DNA of 64,000 nt, from NCBI RefSeq assembly GCF_018130545.1, contig NZ_JAFCKF010000002.1, positions 992,001-1,056,000 on the forward strand. Reading direction: 5' to 3'. This DNA is from Bradyrhizobium tropiciagri. GTDB lineage: Bacteria; Pseudomonadota; Alphaproteobacteria; Rhizobiales; Xanthobacteraceae. The notes beneath the pieces were generated by a model, which saw only the letters and a list, made by a program, of their open reading frames with translations, was not told the origin of the DNA and did no database searches. A program made the position numbers and the translations under genes. Below, one piece after another: positions 63,147-64,000 of this stretch. Numbering within the stretch: the stretch's first letter is position 1; each line of letters begins with the position of its first letter.

Positions 63147-64000
63147 TTACAGCGACCGCCTGAGCAGATGGGCCAGCTCACCGACCAGGCCGCGGCGGAA
63201 CAGCAGCACGCAGGACACGAAGATCACGCCCTGGATCACCGTCACCCACTGGCCGAAACCGGCGAGATATTGCTGCATGGCAATGATCACGAACGCGCCG
63301 ACCACCGGGCCGAAAATGGTGCCGAGGCCGCCGACCAGCGTCATCAGCACGATTTCACCGGACATCGACCAGTGCACGTCGGTGAGCGAGGCGTTCTGCG
63401 CCACGAACACCTTCAGCGAGCCGGCAAAGCCCGCCAGCGTGCCCGACAGGATGAAGGCGAGCAGCTTGTACTGGTCGGTCTTGTAGCCGAGCGAGATCGC
63501 GCGCGGCTCGTTCTCGCGGATCGACTTCAGCACCTCGCCGAACGGCGAGTTGATGGTGCGGTAGATCAGCAGGAAGCCGGCGAGGAATCCGACCAGCACG
63601 ACATAATATAGCACGAGCGGCTTGGAGAGGTCGAAGATCCCGAACAAGTGCCCCTGGGGGATGCCCTGGATGCCGTCTTCACCATGGGTGAACGGCGCCT
63701 GCAAATACAGGAAGTAAAGCAGCTGCGACAGCGCCAGCGTGATCATCGAGAAGTAGATGCCCTGCCGCTTGATCGAGATGTAGCCGGTGACGAGGCCGAG
63801 CAAGGCCGCGGCCGCGGTGCCGACCACGATGCCGAGCTCCGGCGGCAGGTTCCACACCTTCAGCGCGTGCGCAGAGACGTAGCCGGCGGTGCCGAGGAAC
63901 ATGGCGTGGCCGAATGACAGCAGGCCGCCATAGCCGATCAGCAGGTTGAAGGCGCAGGCCAGCAGCGCAAAGCATAGCGCCTGCATCACGAAGAAGGGAT
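63147..64000 (-). CDS. livM: branched-chain amino acid ABC permease LivM (partial)
   Basis: The C-terminal 280-odd residues of a LivM-type permease; the 5' end runs off the window at 64000. It has the LLIGYGGLLSFGHAMFLGTAGYVSAHAL segment, ITLALSQLLYFLYLQAPFTHGEDGIQGIP and the cytosolic EAA-like loop GEVLKSIRENEPRAISLGYKTDQYKLLAF with LSGTLAGFAGSL, then the terminal helices. The ATG at 63989 is internal, because coding continues upstream. Other liv genes would lie beyond the window. Whether it serves the orphan binding proteins at 11 and 46 kb is unknown. Confidence 0.9.
   Translation of the reverse strand, partial: PFFVMQALCFALLACAFNLLIGYGGLLSFGHAMFLGTAGYVSAHALKVWNLPPELGIVVGTAAAALLGLVTGYISIKRQGIYFSMITLALSQLLYFLYLQAPFTHGEDGIQGIPQGHLFGIFDLSKPLVLYYVVLVGFLAGFLLIYRTINSPFGEVLKSIRENEPRAISLGYKTDQYKLLAFILSGTLAGFAGSLKVFVAQNASLTDVHWSMSGEIVLMTLVGGLGTIFGPVVGAFVIIAMQQYLAGFGQWVTVIQGVIFVSCVLLFRRGLVGELAHLLRRSL

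Noticed and set aside
1-64000. tRNA, rRNA or complete IS element
   Set aside because: No cloverleaf with a TTCRA-type arm, no rRNA-like block and no transposase frame was recognised on reading through; a tRNAscan or ISfinder run could overturn this.

Overview
The window is GC-rich chromosomal DNA of an alphaproteobacterium, most likely Bradyrhizobium or a close relative. Four things point there: core gene orders shared with that group (holC-pepA facing lptF-lptG-lptD-surA-pdxA-rsmA; gmk-yicC-mltG-fabF-acpP-fabG-fabD; rpsF-rpsR-DUF2232-rplI; dnaB-alr); a candidate CtrA box; many single TetR-type switches and branched-chain amino-acid-type ABC components; and several families of short palindromic repeats typical of Rhizobiales intergenic DNA. 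This is inferred from content, because no rRNA or tRNA was seen. There are about 65 protein genes and no phage, integrase, IS or CRISPR.

Layout. 0-10 kb: replication subunit chi, leucyl aminopeptidase, then the outer-membrane LPS export genes lptF, lptG, lptD with a SurA-like chaperone, pdxA and rsmA. 10-13.6 kb: a zinc alcohol dehydrogenase, an orphan periplasmic binding protein and an Ala/Pro-rich membrane protein. 13.6-20.5 kb (minus strand): guanylate kinase, YicC, MltG and the type II fatty-acid cluster fabF-acpP-fabG-fabD. 20.7-22.5 kb: a TetR regulator coupled to a fatty acid desaturase. 22.8-25.3 kb: ribosomal proteins S6, S18 and L9 with a DUF2232 membrane protein. 25.3-29 kb: a TetR-thioesterase pair, a c-type haem protein with a long Pro-rich tail, and a cyclopropane fatty acid synthase.

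29.7-41.8 kb: dnaB, alr, an exonuclease III, an outer-membrane beta-barrel, a TauE-type exporter, a degenerate stretch (35.4-36.2 kb) with a possible BLUF remnant, a secreted protein, then radA, cvpA, purF and an SDR. 41.8-50.8 kb is accessory: a large periplasmic repeat protein, two tandem NHL beta-propeller paralogues, another orphan binding protein, DUF2147 and DUF3313-like proteins, and a TetR gene flanked by two operator-like palindromes. 50.9-61.2 kb: an MFS exporter whose start and stop codons both lie in repeats, der, a lipoprotein, a YfgM-like TPR protein, acyl-CoA ligase-panB-nnrU, prfC, and an SMR (Gdx) exporter behind what looks like a guanidine-II (mini-ykkC) riboswitch. 61.2-64 kb: a PiT phosphate transporter with its DUF47 partner and a livM gene cut by the window end.

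The strongest points for follow-up are the two ACGA-loop hairpins before gdx, the paired TetR operators at 48.9 and 50.3 kb, the repeat elements that supply start or stop codons, and the CtrA-like box before lptF.
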